Shown here: piece after piece, positions 33,621-43,456 of the stretch
Numbering within the stretch: position 1 is the stretch's first letter
Layout: each line of letters opens with the position of its first letter
NCBI GenBank assembly: GCA_013215055.1
Contig: JABSRQ010000007.1
Location: 372,001-436,000 of the forward strand
Length of the DNA: 64,000 bases
Source: Pseudomonadales bacterium
GTDB lineage: Bacteria > Pseudomonadota > Gammaproteobacteria > Pseudomonadales > DT-91
Direction: 5' to 3'
The notes under the pieces: model-generated
Seen by the model: the letters and a program-made list of their open reading frames with translations, nothing else
Database searches by the model: none
What the model was told of the DNA's origin: nothing
Program-made: the position numbers and the translations under genes

Positions 33621-35687
33621 TTATTTGGCTGCTAATAAAGAAATATCAGCCACTAATAAGAAGTAATTACGCAGCGTTTGCAAGATGGCCAAACGGTTAT
33701 TACGTAAGGCTTCATCGTCGGCCATCACCATCACATTATCAAAGAAGGTATCGACCTCTACGCGTAAATCAGCCAGCGTGGTTAATACGCTTTGGTAATC
33801 GTTAACCGCTGCGGCTGCTTCAATGCTAGCGCCTTTGGCATTTAATGCGTTGACCAAGGCTTTTTCGGCGTCTTCTTGTAATAAATCGGCTTTTATTTCG
33901 GTGCTTACCGCAGCGTCTTGTTTAGCCAGAATATTGGCCACCCGTTTATTGGCGGCCGCCAGTGCACTAGCAGCTTCAAGCTGGCTAAAGGCAAATACGG
34001 CTTTTACGCGGCTATCAAAATCCAGCGGCTTGGTAACATTGCGTGAGACCACGGATAAAAACACTTCGGTTTGCATTTTCTGGGCTTGATAAAATGCGCG
34101 GAAACGTTCGATGGTATAGGCCAGCGTCTGGGCTACAACATCCTTTTCGCTGAGGTTTTCACCGTGGCAATCGGCCGCAAACTGATACAGCTCGGCTAAA
34201 TCGACATCCAGCTTCTTATCGATAATGATATTGATAATACCTAAAGACGCTCTACGTAAAGCAAAGGGGTCTTTATTGCCGGTAGGTTGTTGGCCAATGC
34301 CAAAGATACCAATTAAGGTATCGATTCTATCGGCCAAGGCTAATACCGCACCGGTTTGAGTTTGTGGCAGTGCAGAATCCGCACCTTTGGGCAGATATTG
34401 CTCCATTAAAGCATGTGCAACTTCTGTCGCTTCACCTTCATGGTTGGCATAGTGATAACCCATAAGGCCTTGTAAGTCGGTGAATTCACAAACCATTTCT
34501 GAAACTAAATCCGATTTAGAAAGCTCGGCTGCACGCTGGGCGTGAGTCACGTCAGAACCAATTTTTTCGGCGATAAAAGCACATAGCTTTTGCAGACGTT
34601 CAGTTTTTTCAAATACAGTGCCCAAGTCTTTCTGGAAGACGATCTTTTTCAGGGCTTCACGGCGTGCTTGCAGAGTGGTTTTTTTATCGGTCTCAAAGAA
34701 GAACACCGCATCGGATAAACGTGGGCGAATAACCCGTTCGTTACCATCGATAACCTGGGCAGGATCTTTTGATTCGATATTGGAAACGGTGATAAAGTTG
34801 GGTAAAAGTGCATCGCTTTTATCAAAAACGTGGAAGTACTTTTGATGTTCTTTCATGCTGCTGATTAACGCTTCGGCCGGTACCTCTAAAAAGCGTTTTT
34901 CAAAATTACCGGTTAACGCGACGGGCCATTCAACCAGCGCGGTCACTTCGTCTAATAAATCCTGCGATATTTGTGCAATACCGTCGATATTGGCAGCTTC
35001 TTTTTCTACCTGCTGTTTGATCATTGCCTGGCGCTTATCGTAGTCGACAATGACTTTTTTGCTGGCTAAGTCGGTTTCATAGCTGGCAATACAAACATCA
35101 AAGGCTTCCGGGCTATGGAATCGATGGCCTCGGCTTTGTTTACCTGCGGTAACACCTAAAACGGTGGCGGGAATGATCTCATCACCTAATAATAAAACCA
35201 GCCAATGTATAGGGCGTACAAATTCTACGCGACTCGATCCCCAGCGCATACGTTTAGGAATCGGCAGTGAATTTAATGCGTTTTCGACCATGGCCGGAAT
35301 CAGTTCTGCGGTAGGTAGACCTTTAACCACCGATTTAAAGGCTAAACGTGGGCCTTTGGGTGTTTCAACTTGCTCTAAGGCTTCAAAATCTACGCCGTTG
35401 GAGCGGGCAAAACCTGCGGCGGCCTTGGATGGTTTACCTTCTTTATCGTAGGCGGCAGCGACAGCAGGGCCTAGTTTTTCAACGGTTTGATCGGCCTGTT
35501 GCTCATCGACGCCACTGATCTTAATCGCTAAACGACGCGGGGTTGCAAACAACTGGGCATCGGTGAAATTCAGCTTGGCATCTTTTAATTGCTGCTGAAT
35601 CGATTGGCCAAAACTTTGGCTGAGTTTTTTAAGGGCTTTAGGCGGTAATTCTTCGGTGCCTAGTTCTATTAATAAATCTTTGGCCAT
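33621..35687 (-). CDS. glyS: Glycine--tRNA ligase subunit beta
   Basis: Beta subunit of the alpha2beta2 bacterial glycyl-tRNA synthetase, which binds tRNA. Starts MAKDLLIELGTEELPPKAL, a family signature; SRVEFVRPIHWLVLLLGDE and SSMKEHQKYFHVFD are conserved; the HD-like segment and a C-terminal anticodon-binding domain (about residues 560-688) follow. 688 residues, as in E. coli (689). It starts three bases after glyQ ends. Confidence 0.97.
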   Translation of the reverse strand: MAKDLLIELGTEELPPKALKKLSQSFGQSIQQQLKDAKLNFTDAQLFATPRRLAIKISGVDEQQADQTVEKLGPAVAAAYDKEGKPSKAAAGFARSNGVDFEALEQVETPKGPRLAFKSVVKGLPTAELIPAMVENALNSLPIPKRMRWGSSRVEFVRPIHWLVLLLGDEIIPATVLGVTAGKQSRGHRFHSPEAFDVCIASYETDLASKKVIVDYDKRQAMIKQQVEKEAANIDGIAQISQDLLDEVTALVEWPVALTGNFEKRFLEVPAEALISSMKEHQKYFHVFDKSDALLPNFITVSNIESKDPAQVIDGNERVIRPRLSDAVFFFETDKKTTLQARREALKKIVFQKDLGTVFEKTERLQKLCAFIAEKIGSDVTHAQRAAELSKSDLVSEMVCEFTDLQGLMGYHYANHEGEATEVAHALMEQYLPKGADSALPQTQTGAVLALADRIDTLIGIFGIGQQPTGNKDPFALRRASLGIINIIIDKKLDVDLAELYQFAADCHGENLSEKDVVAQTLAYTIERFRAFYQAQKMQTEVFLSVVSRNVTKPLDFDSRVKAVFAFSQLEAASALAAANKRVANILAKQDAAVSTEIKADLLQEDAEKALVNALNAKGASIEAAAAVNDYQSVLTTLADLRVEVDTFFDNVMVMADDEALRNNRLAILQTLRNYFLLVADISLLAAK

Positions 35688-35690
35688 GGT

Positions 35691-36656
35691 TTATTCCTCG
35701 CCCTTCTTCGTGTTTTTGGCAATCACTTCGTCTCTAAGTGCTTCGGGGGCAAGCGGGAAACCCAGCTCCATGCGTACGGCAAAATAAGATTCAGCCACGG
35801 ATCTGGAAAGTGTGCGTACACGTAAGATAAAGCGTTGACGCTCGGTGACCGAGATAGCATGGCGGGCATCCAGCAAGTTAAACGCATGTGAGGCTTTCAT
35901 GACCATTTCATAGGCCGGCAGCGGCAAGTTTTTCTCAATCAGCTTCTTACATTCGGCTTCATAGGTATCGAAGCTAGAAAATAAGAAATCGGTATTGGCT
36001 TCTTCGAAGTTATATTGCGACATTTCCACTTCGTTTTGATGGAAAACATCGCCATAGGTCACGTCACCATTAGGGCCTCGGGTCCAGACGAGATCGTAGA
36101 TGCTGTCAACACCTTGTAAATACATGGCGATACGTTCCAGGCCATAGGTGATCTCACCGGTTACCGGGTAACATTCCAAGCCTCCGACTTGTTGAAAGTA
36201 GGTAAACTGTGTCACTTCCATGCCGTTTAACCAGATTTCCCAACCCAGGCCCCAGGCCCCTAACGTCGGTGATTCCCAGTTATCTTCAACAAAGCGGATA
36301 TCGTGGGTTAAAGGGTCTAAACCTAAATGGCGTAAGCTATCTAAATACAGTTCCTGAATATTGTCGGGTGAAGGTTTTAATACCACTTGAAATTGATAAT
36401 AGTGCTGTAAGCGGTTAGGGTTCTCACCAAAGCGGCCATCGGTAGGTCGTCTACAAGGTTGAACATAGGCTGCATTCCAGGTTTCTGGGCCTATCGCACG
36501 TAAAAATGTACCGGGGTGAAAAGTGCCCGCACCTACTTCTAAGTCCAGCGGTTGTAAAATCACACATCCGTGGCTTGCCCAGAAATGCTGAAGGGCTAGA
36601 ATAAGGCCCTGAAATGTAGACACATCTGGTTTAGTCGAATCAGACACCGCTTTCAC
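35691..36656 (-). CDS. glyQ: Glycine--tRNA ligase subunit alpha
   Basis: Catalytic subunit of glycyl-tRNA synthetase. [40 protein letters not shown] and [16 protein letters not shown] are highly conserved. The open frame starts at a GTG at 36656, but a second GTG at 36647 (giving [13 protein letters not shown]) has AAAGG eight bases upstream and is the likelier start. Length about 318-321 residues against 303 in E. coli. Confidence 0.97.
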   Translation of the reverse strand: MKAVSDSTKPDVSTFQGLILALQHFWASHGCVILQPLDLEVGAGTFHPGTFLRAIGPETWNAAYVQPCRRPTDGRFGENPNRLQHYYQFQVVLKPSPDNIQELYLDSLRHLGLDPLTHDIRFVEDNWESPTLGAWGLGWEIWLNGMEVTQFTYFQQVGGLECYPVTGEITYGLERIAMYLQGVDSIYDLVWTRGPNGDVTYGDVFHQNEVEMSQYNFEEANTDFLFSSFDTYEAECKKLIEKNLPLPAYEMVMKASHAFNLLDARHAISVTERQRFILRVRTLSRSVAESYFAVRMELGFPLAPEALRDEVIAKNTKKGEE

Positions 36657-36689
36657 CTTTGCTTATGCTTTGGAATTGACAAGCGCGGG

Positions 36690-36695
36690 ATTATA
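36690..36695 (-). promoter_or_regulatory. Possible -10 box of the glyQ-glyS promoter
   Basis: Minus-strand TATAAT, a perfect -10 hexamer, 35-45 bases upstream of the glyQ start. The -35 at 17 bases (CTGAAC) is poor. Confidence 0.35.
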
Positions 36696-36755
36696 GCCTG
36701 TGTGGATGTGAAGTTCAGCATCCATCGCTGTTTTGCCTATTATTTGGAACAATTA

Positions 36756-37646
36756 ATGAAAATAGAGTTTAAATCTTTCTTGGCGGTGTTTTTTTTGCGC
36801 TTTTTTGCAGCACTACCCAGACCTGTGCTCAGGGCCACGGCCAAGTTGGCAGCCTGGTTTTTATGGGTTAGCAATAGCAAATCCAGGCGCATTACCGAGG
36901 TAAATTTAAACTTTTGTTATGCTGAAAAAACGGCGGCTGAACGTCAGATTTTGGCTCAACAGTCTTTATTGGAGACCGCCAGAACGGCGCTGGAAATGCC
37001 CGCTTTTATGCTTAAGCCTATTGCCACACGCTCTCCGCAAGTTTCTAACGTTCGCAATGAACATTTACTGCATAACGCGATGGCCAAAGGTAAAGGTGTG
37101 ATTATGATTGCACCCCATATCGGAAACTGGGAATTTTTAGGGCATGAATTAGCCCGGCATTATCCGCTGCGTAATCTGTATCAACCGGTAAAAATCCCGG
37201 CCATTAATGCGATTATTAAAAATGGCCGCACAGCGACAGGGTCCAAGCTGGAACCTACCAATAAAAAAGGTGTGATGGGTTTATTAAAAGGGCTTAAAAA
37301 TGGCGAATGTATAGGCATTTTACCCGATCAAATCCCCGATGCTGAAAATGGCACGATGTATGCCCCGTTTTTTGGCCAGTCTACCGCGACGATGACGCTG
37401 GTTTCCAGTTTTTTAAAACGCACCGAGGCCACCGCATTAGGCGGCATGGCGAAAAGGTTGGATGACGGCACATTTGAAGTCATCTACCTGGAAGTTGATT
37501 CGGGCTTATATGATGAAGATCTTGAAACTTCGGTGGCGGCATTAAACAGCACGGTTGAAATGTTGATTGCGCAAGCGCCGGCGCAGTATCAATGGGAATA
37601 TAAACGCTTTAAAAAAGGCCCGGATGGGCGCAGAGCGATTTATTAA
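36756..37646 (+). CDS. LpxL/HtrB-family lipid A acyltransferase
   Basis: Lysophospholipid acyltransferase-fold enzyme of the lauroyl/myristoyl lipid A acyltransferase family, which adds secondary acyl chains to lipid A at the inner membrane. The catalytic motif HX4E is HIGNWE; GILPDQIP and YAPFFGQSTATM are further family features; an N-terminal hydrophobic segment (FLAVFFLRFFAALP) anchors it. Using the ATG at 36756 (with TTGGAA upstream) gives 296 residues. The frame is open to a GTG at 36702, which adds a non-conserved stretch. Divergent from glyQ. Confidence 0.88.
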   Translation: MKIEFKSFLAVFFLRFFAALPRPVLRATAKLAAWFLWVSNSKSRRITEVNLNFCYAEKTAAERQILAQQSLLETARTALEMPAFMLKPIATRSPQVSNVRNEHLLHNAMAKGKGVIMIAPHIGNWEFLGHELARHYPLRNLYQPVKIPAINAIIKNGRTATGSKLEPTNKKGVMGLLKGLKNGECIGILPDQIPDAENGTMYAPFFGQSTATMTLVSSFLKRTEATALGGMAKRLDDGTFEVIYLEVDSGLYDEDLETSVAALNSTVEMLIAQAPAQYQWEYKRFKKGPDGRRAIY

Positions 37647-37766
37647 GCTTGTGGTCTTAAAATTAAACCGTTCATGCCGTAAATTATCAGATGCGCTTTC
37701 ATTATTTATATAAGTCATTTAGTTTTTATCATAACGTTATTTGCTTTCTATCGCTTGTGGAATGTC

Positions 37767-38241
37767 ATGAACACCCGATCATTTAAACACCATGGTTTTA
37801 CCTGATTGAGCTATTAGTTGTTTTGACGATAGTGGGTGTTCTTGTGTCTATGTCGGCCCCAAGTTTTGTCAATATCATTAGAGATAATCAATTAAAATCC
37901 GCGGCGATTAACTTTCAAAGCTTATTTAAAAAAATTCCCGCGCCGAGGCGATGCGGCCGCGCTGTGGCGGTGATGCCGGTAAAGGCTTTTATAAATCCAA
38001 AACTACCACGCTATCTGCAGTTGAAATTCGTCGTATGGCGATTCCTGGCGGTATTGATATAACTTCCAGTGTTAGCGGTTTACGCTTTAACAGCCGGGGT
38101 TTTATTGAATCGGCCAGCCCTTTATACTGCAACCGAAATTAAGAATTTTGTGATGCACGTGAATCCGAGGTGGGCCGTCTGGTGACGATTCTGGAATCTG
38201 GCATTGTCATCATTCAGGAGCTGGATTGTGCAGCCAGTTAA
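37767..38241 (+). pseudogene. Broken type IV pilus minor pilin (FimT/GspH-like)
   Basis: Begins MNTRSFKHHGFT, and the next bases read TGA TTG AG instead of CTG ATT GAG, so one base is missing exactly in the prepilin peptidase motif GFTLIE at 37802-37803. In the shifted frame the pilin helix continues (IELLVVLTIVGVLVSMSAPS). A second frameshift near 37930-37950 leads to RAEAMRPRCGGDAGKGFYKS and then GGIDITSSVSGLRFNSRGF. An in-frame TAA stands near 38141, after which the family C-terminus FCDARESEVGRLVTI continues to TAA at 38239. At least two frameshifts and one nonsense codon make it non-functional. Confidence 0.8.
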
Positions 38242-38248
38242 ACAAAAA

Positions 38249-38734
38249 ATGAGCATAAAACAATCCGGTGTTGGCATGATCGAAGTGCTGATCACCATTG
38301 CGATTATTGCGATAGGATTTTTTACGTTATTGGTGTTTCAAATGAGTAACCTGGAGCGTGTTAGTAACGCGAATCAGCAGTATGCAGCGATATTATTGGC
38401 CCATGATATGGGAGAGCGTATACGTGCTAATATTTTGTCTGCTGCGCATTATGATGGCATCAATACACAGAAGACATTGAACTGTGGTGGGCGTTTGGCT
38501 AATTTTGATGCCTGCAGCTGGAAGAATGCGCTGGTTGATCCCAGCCATCATTTTTATAGTTTAAACAACGGCAAGGTTGCAGAAGGTGCGTTGGGAGAAG
38601 TTGTGATTGCTGATGATGGCCGTATTGCCAGAGTGACGATGTATTGGTTGGAGAGAGTTAATCGTCAGGTCTCTGTTAATCGTGCTTTCCGCGAGGATTT
38701 ACGTTCTTATGAATTGGTTGTGCCACTATTATGA
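38249..38734 (+). CDS. pilV: Type IV pilus minor pilin PilV-like
   Basis: A 161-residue prepilin with the cleavage site SG/VGMIEV (glutamate at mature position 5) and one hydrophobic N-terminal helix (IEVLITIAIIAIGFFTLLVF). The C-terminal half (LNCGGRLANFDACSWKNAL) fits PilV. The ATG at 38249 is chosen over the open upstream part because it puts the short leader MSIKQSG directly before the motif. It is the only member of this cluster with an unbroken frame, and its TGA overlaps the pilW ATG. Confidence 0.8.
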   Translation: MSIKQSGVGMIEVLITIAIIAIGFFTLLVFQMSNLERVSNANQQYAAILLAHDMGERIRANILSAAHYDGINTQKTLNCGGRLANFDACSWKNALVDPSHHFYSLNNGKVAEGALGEVVIADDGRIARVTMYWLERVNRQVSVNRAFREDLRSYELVVPLL

Positions 38735-39900
38735 GTGTTTTTAAATTCAAGCAATCGGGTCTGACCCTGATAGAGCTTTTAATTTCGCTGCTATTAACCG
38801 GCCTGGTTTTGGCCGTATTAATGCAGATGTATGTGATGAACTTACGTAATAATGCGCTGGCCCAGAGTGTGGGAGAAACTCAGGAATATAGCCGCCTGGC
38901 GATAGACTTATTATCCAAATCTTTGCGTATGGCGGGTTATATGGGCTGGATACAGCCCAAATCACCTCGTTGATTGATACCGGCTCCAAAGCTGATCAGC
39001 CCTTATTACATGATTTTTCACGCCCTATAACGTTGGTGAATAATTATCAGGCCAAACCGGCACTCAGTTACGCGTATTCCAGTAATCGAAAAGCCCATAA
39101 CTCGGTGTCTATCGGCCCCATTCTTGGCAGCGATATTATCTATAACCACGGTGCGATGGCGACCAATCTAGTGCTTAAAAAATCACTGGAAGTTGATACG
39201 ACTGAAATGGAGATTATTGGCAGAAAATCTCAGGCCGATCATATTGCTGTTGGTGATATATTGATGTTGTCTGATTGCAGCCATGCCTTGGTATTTGTGG
39301 TCAGTAGCCTACATCGTGAGGTGGATAAAAACGATATTGTGACGTTGACGGTGCAGCTGACTGGAGACAAAAACAACTTAGGTTTGGTGAATACCGAGGC
39401 AGCCTTGGGCGGGCATCGCTATGCCCGTGGTTCACAAATATTGTTGATGAATACCTATCAATATTTTATTGCCTCCACCGGTGAACCTTATGCCCGTAAC
39501 TCATTATTTCGTTATAAAGCTCTAGGTGAAAACACCGTTTATGCAAGTGAGCTGGTGCCTAATATCGATTCGTTGCAATTTAGGTAAAGTGTTGATTCTG
39601 ATAGAAAAAATTGCCCTTCTGAATACCTCCGCTATGCTTAAGAGTGTCAATACGATTTATGCGATTTATGCGATTTATGCGATTTATGCGATTTATGCGA
39701 TTTATGCGATAGAGGTGATGATGGTGGTTTCTGGCAAGGCCAATGTGAATGCGCCGGCCTTACAAGCTATTGCTGCACCACCAGCCGCTTATGCTGTGGC
39801 GCTGCCGCCGGAAGAAAGCGCCAAGCGCCACGATGGACATTTACGTAAACGTTATTCTCAGGTGATTGCGTTGCGTAATGCGGGTCATGGCAATGACTAA
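38731..39900 (+). pseudogene. Broken type IV pilus assembly protein PilW
   Basis: N-terminal part (38731-38973) has the prepilin motif QSG/LTLIELL and the helix that follows; it ends at a stop after a frameshift near 38950-38960. The other frame continues as LDTAQITSLIDTGSKADQPL to 39587, where the family segment VPNIDSLQFR meets a TAA in place of the expected tyrosine. A six-copy 9-bp tandem repeat follows, and in a further frame the PilW C-terminus KRHDGHLRKRYSQVIALRN is readable to TAA at 39898. PilW normally assembles into the pilus tip complex. Confidence 0.8.
39653..39706 (+). repeat. Six tandem copies of a 9-bp unit (CGATTTATG)
   Basis: CGATTTATG is repeated six times without a mismatch from 39653 to 39706. 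Because the unit is nine bases it does not shift the frame. It lies in the decayed 3' part of pilW. Confidence 0.97.
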
Positions 39901-40574
39901 ACCTTCGCAGCGCCAATCGGGTTCGGTATTGCTGATCAGCTTGATGTTGCTGGTGGTGGCTACGTTGCTGACGTTTAGCGTAACAGAAAGCTCAAGCTTA
40001 CAGCTGAAGATGACCGAGAATTCTCGGGATTATCTATTTGCGTTGCAGGTTCGCCGAAGAGGCCGCGCTTGAGGCTCAGCATCAGGTTAATACCCTGCCT
40101 TATACCGCCACCGGTGGTGTTAACGGCTATTATTATGGTGCCGAAGACTTAACATGTAGCGGCGATGGCGCTTGTTATATGGGCGCTGTAGAACAGTCCG
40201 ATCTTTTTAATCAGGCCACATGGAGAAAATCGACGTTATCAGCAAAGGGTGTACCGATACCGGGTTGAACAGGCGCAGACTGTAGCGTTAAGGGTCGCTA
40301 TATCATCATCTTTCAAGAGGAAATGGAAAATCGGCAAGTTTCTGTTGCTGAAACCGCCACCTATAAATTTAAAATTTATGCCAAAGGCCACGGTGTGATT
40401 ACCACATATTATGTGGTGTTAGCGTCAAAAAACGATGATGATGTGAAGGAAGCTGGCGCGACGAAAGTAAAGTTACAGGCTATTCCAAATGACCTCGCAA
40501 CTCAGAACGTAGTCATGGGGGGGCAGATAAGCCTAAATCAGTATTTGACAGTTTTATCAAAGGTCGGCGTTTAG
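39893..40574 (+). pseudogene. Broken type IV pilus assembly protein PilX
   Basis: The ATG at 39893 overlaps the pilW stop and gives MTKPSQRQSGSVLLISLML with a long hydrophobic helix. After YLFALQ a frameshift near 40045-40055 moves to the frame with RFAEEAALEAQHQVNTLPYT. That frame meets a TGA at 40266 and then continues in the same frame (GADCSVKGRYIIIFQEE through VSVAETATYKFKIYAKGHG) to 40574. So one frameshift and one nonsense codon inactivate it. No pilY1 or pilE follows; trkH begins on the other strand. Confidence 0.78.
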
Positions 40575-40610
40575 GCTGGCAAGAAAACTACCGCCACTTA
40601 AGTGATTAAT

Positions 40611-42062
40611 TTATTGTCGCCAGAAGGCCGGGGTAAACAAAACCAATAACGTGAATATCTCGAGGCGGCCTAATAACATGGCGGCACACATAATCCACTT
40701 GGCCGCATCACTGACTTCGCCATAATGCGCAGAAACCGAACCTAAACCGGGGCCCAGATTATTAAGCATGGCTATCGTGGCAGAATTGGCCGATTCATGG
40801 TCTAAACCCGCCATCTGTAGACTTAGAGATAAAACCACCGAGGTTGCCATATAAACGGCGATAAAGCTCCACACGGCCGATAAAACCTTGCTGCTAACCA
40901 ATTGTTTTTTCAGTTTAATCGGTATCACGGCCTTGGGATGCACCAGCTGTTTCAGTTCTCGTATCGCCTGCTTGGCTAATAACACGATGCGTATCACCTT
41001 CATGCCGCCCCCGGTAGAGCCGGCACAGCCGCCGACAAAACTTAAGTAGATCAGCATATAAGGTAAAAAAGTGGGCCAGCTGGAGAAATCGGTGGTGGCA
41101 AAACCGGTGGTGGTGGCCATGGATATGACCTGGAATATGGCTTCGATAATCAGGTGATCGTTGCTGTGTTCAAAGCCTGTGTATTTTAAATAGCCGATGG
41201 TGATCAATATCGCAATAAGAATATAGAAGAAGAAAAATTTGGCTTCAGAATCGGTGAAATATTGTTTTAACTGACCTTTACGCCAGGTATAAAAATGCAG
41301 CGCAAAGTTCAGTGCCGAGATAAACATAAAGAAGCTGCAGATCAGCCAGATCACCGGGTTCTGGAAATAGCCCATGCTGGCATCATGGGTAGAAAACCCA
41401 CCGATGGCGATGGTCGAGAAACTATGGCAGATCGCATCAAAGACACTCATGCCTGCAATCCAGTAACACAGAGCGCAGATCGCGGTTAATGTCGCATAAA
41501 TAAAGAATAACCATTTGGCGGTTTCGGTGATTCTGGGGGTCAGCTTACTGTCTTTTACCGGCCCCGGTGTCTCGGCGCGGTATAACTGCATGCCCCCGAT
41601 ACCTAACATAGGTAATATGGCTACGGCGATAACAACAATACCGATGCCGCCTAACCATTGTAATTGTTGGCGATAAAATAGCAGGGATTTAGGCAGATAA
41701 TCCAGCCCGGTAATAACTGTAGCTCCGGTGGTAGTGAGGCCAGACATGGATTCAAAGACCGCATCGGTCAGGGATAAATGGATGTTTTCATCCATAATAA
41801 AAGGTAAAGAACCAAACACCCCCAGTACCAACCAGAACAGCGCGGTGATTAAAAAACCGTCACGGGTGCGTAAATCTTGTTTGGCTCTATAGACTGGGGC
41901 CCAGATAATCGCGCCGATGATGGAGGTTAATAAAAAAGAGGAGATAAATGCCAGGTGCAGGCCATCGTTATAAATCAGTGATACGGCCAGCGGTACAAGG
42001 TGGGTTAAGCTGAATAACATCAGCAAAATACCCAGAATTCTGAAGATAACGGCGAAGTGCAT
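40611..42062 (-). CDS. trkH: Trk potassium uptake protein TrkH
   Basis: Membrane channel subunit of the Trk K+ uptake system, controlled by TrkA. The 483-residue protein has ten or so hydrophobic segments and the P-loop filter glycines of the TrkH/KtrB family, e.g. SMSGLTTTGATV, STIAIGGFSTHDA, ATTTGFATTDF and NLGPGLGSVSAH. Lies 20 bases after trkA in the same operon. Confidence 0.97.
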   Translation of the reverse strand: MHFAVIFRILGILLMLFSLTHLVPLAVSLIYNDGLHLAFISSFLLTSIIGAIIWAPVYRAKQDLRTRDGFLITALFWLVLGVFGSLPFIMDENIHLSLTDAVFESMSGLTTTGATVITGLDYLPKSLLFYRQQLQWLGGIGIVVIAVAILPMLGIGGMQLYRAETPGPVKDSKLTPRITETAKWLFFIYATLTAICALCYWIAGMSVFDAICHSFSTIAIGGFSTHDASMGYFQNPVIWLICSFFMFISALNFALHFYTWRKGQLKQYFTDSEAKFFFFYILIAILITIGYLKYTGFEHSNDHLIIEAIFQVISMATTTGFATTDFSSWPTFLPYMLIYLSFVGGCAGSTGGGMKVIRIVLLAKQAIRELKQLVHPKAVIPIKLKKQLVSSKVLSAVWSFIAVYMATSVVLSLSLQMAGLDHESANSATIAMLNNLGPGLGSVSAHYGEVSDAAKWIMCAAMLLGRLEIFTLLVLFTPAFWRQ

Positions 42063-42082
42063 GAGGGTTTCCTAGCGCGCAA

Positions 42083-43456
42083 TCATATAAAGGTGAAGCC
42101 AACCTGAAACAACTTCTCCACTTCGTAGATATGGCTTCTATCCACCAGGAATACAATAACGTGATCTTCTGATTCGATAACGATATGTCGATGGGCGATA
42201 ATAACATCCTCGCCTCTAACGATAGCACCAATGGTAACACCTTCAGGGAGACTGATATCACCAATACGTTTACCCACAACTTTGGAGGTAGTTTGGTCTC
42301 CGTGAGCAATATACTCTACCGCTTCGGCTGCACCTCTACGCAAAGAATGCACGTTAGACATATCACCGCGGCGTACATGCTTTAATAAACTAGCGGTGGT
42401 GATTTGCTGTGGCGAGAGGGCAATATCGATATCTCCGCCTTCTAATAACTCCACATAGGCCATATTGGTGATCAGGCTGATCACCTTGCCAGCGCCCAAT
42501 TTCTTGGCCAGCAGAGCCGACATGATATTGTCTTCATCATCATCGGTTAACGCGCAGAAGACATCACATTTATCGATATTTTCTGATTTCAGCAAATCTT
42601 TATCAGAAGGCTCGCCATGTAAAACGATGGTTCTGTGTAATAGCTGCGCTAACACCTTGCAACGTTCTTTATCTTGCTCAACCAGCTTAACTTGATATTT
42701 ACCTTCGATGGCCTGCGCCAGCCTACTACCGATATTACTACCGCCGGCGATGATAATGCGTTTATAGGGTTTATCTTTACCCCTAAGCTCAGACATCATT
42801 GGGGCGATATCATCGGTGGAGGCAATAAAAAACACTTCATCATCCACTTCTACCACGGTATCCCCCGTGGGGATGATGGGGCGATCTTTGCGATAAATAG
42901 CCGCAACCCGGGTATCCAGGTTGGGCATGTGTTTGGGTATTTGATTCAGGGCCTGACCCACAATAGGTCCGCCATAATAGGCTTTTACCGCAACTAAACG
43001 GGCTTTATCATCGGCAAAATCTACCACCTGCAATGAGCCAGGGTGATCTAACAAACGGGTGATGTATTTGGTTACCAGCATTTCCGGGCTGATTAATACA
43101 TCGATGGGAATCGCATCTTTAGAAAATAATTTGCTGTGGGAAAGGTAGGCATTGGAGCGTATGCGGCAGATTTTCTTGGGAATACGAAATAAGGTGTGGG
43201 CCAGCTGGCAGGCTAGCATATTGATTTCATCGCAGTCGGTTACCGCCACAATCATATCGGCATCTTCAGCGCCGGCTTTATGTAATATATTCGGGTGTGA
43301 TGCATGCCCTACAACGGTCGCGATATCTAACCTATCTGCTAAATCTTGCAGATGTTTGGCGTTGTTATCTACCACAACAATATCGTTATTTTCTCGAACC
43401 AGGTTTTCGGCAAGTGATACACCAACAGAGCCTGCTCCCAGCAGTATAATTTTCAT
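42083..43456 (-). CDS. trkA: Trk system potassium transport regulator TrkA
   Basis: Cytosolic NAD(H)-binding regulator of TrkH. It has two tandem RCK modules, each with a Rossmann glycine motif: GAGSVGVSLAENL at residues 7-19 and GGSNIGSRLAQAI near residue 238. 457 residues, as in E. coli (458). Its first codon overlaps the rsmB stop, so it is in the def-fmt-rsmB-trkA-trkH operon, the usual arrangement. Confidence 0.97.
   Translation of the reverse strand: MKIILLGAGSVGVSLAENLVRENNDIVVVDNNAKHLQDLADRLDIATVVGHASHPNILHKAGAEDADMIVAVTDCDEINMLACQLAHTLFRIPKKICRIRSNAYLSHSKLFSKDAIPIDVLISPEMLVTKYITRLLDHPGSLQVVDFADDKARLVAVKAYYGGPIVGQALNQIPKHMPNLDTRVAAIYRKDRPIIPTGDTVVEVDDEVFFIASTDDIAPMMSELRGKDKPYKRIIIAGGSNIGSRLAQAIEGKYQVKLVEQDKERCKVLAQLLHRTIVLHGEPSDKDLLKSENIDKCDVFCALTDDDEDNIMSALLAKKLGAGKVISLITNMAYVELLEGGDIDIALSPQQITTASLLKHVRRGDMSNVHSLRRGAAEAVEYIAHGDQTTSKVVGKRIGDISLPEGVTIGAIVRGEDVIIAHRHIVIESEDHVIVFLVDRSHIYEVEKLFQVGFTFI

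Noticed and set aside
36676-36681. TTGACA as a -35 box for the lipid A acyltransferase gene
   Set aside because: No -10-like hexamer stands at 16-18 bases downstream on the plus strand.
39653-39706. CRISPR-like repeat array
   Set aside because: Units are 9 bp, directly adjacent without spacers; it is a simple tandem repeat.
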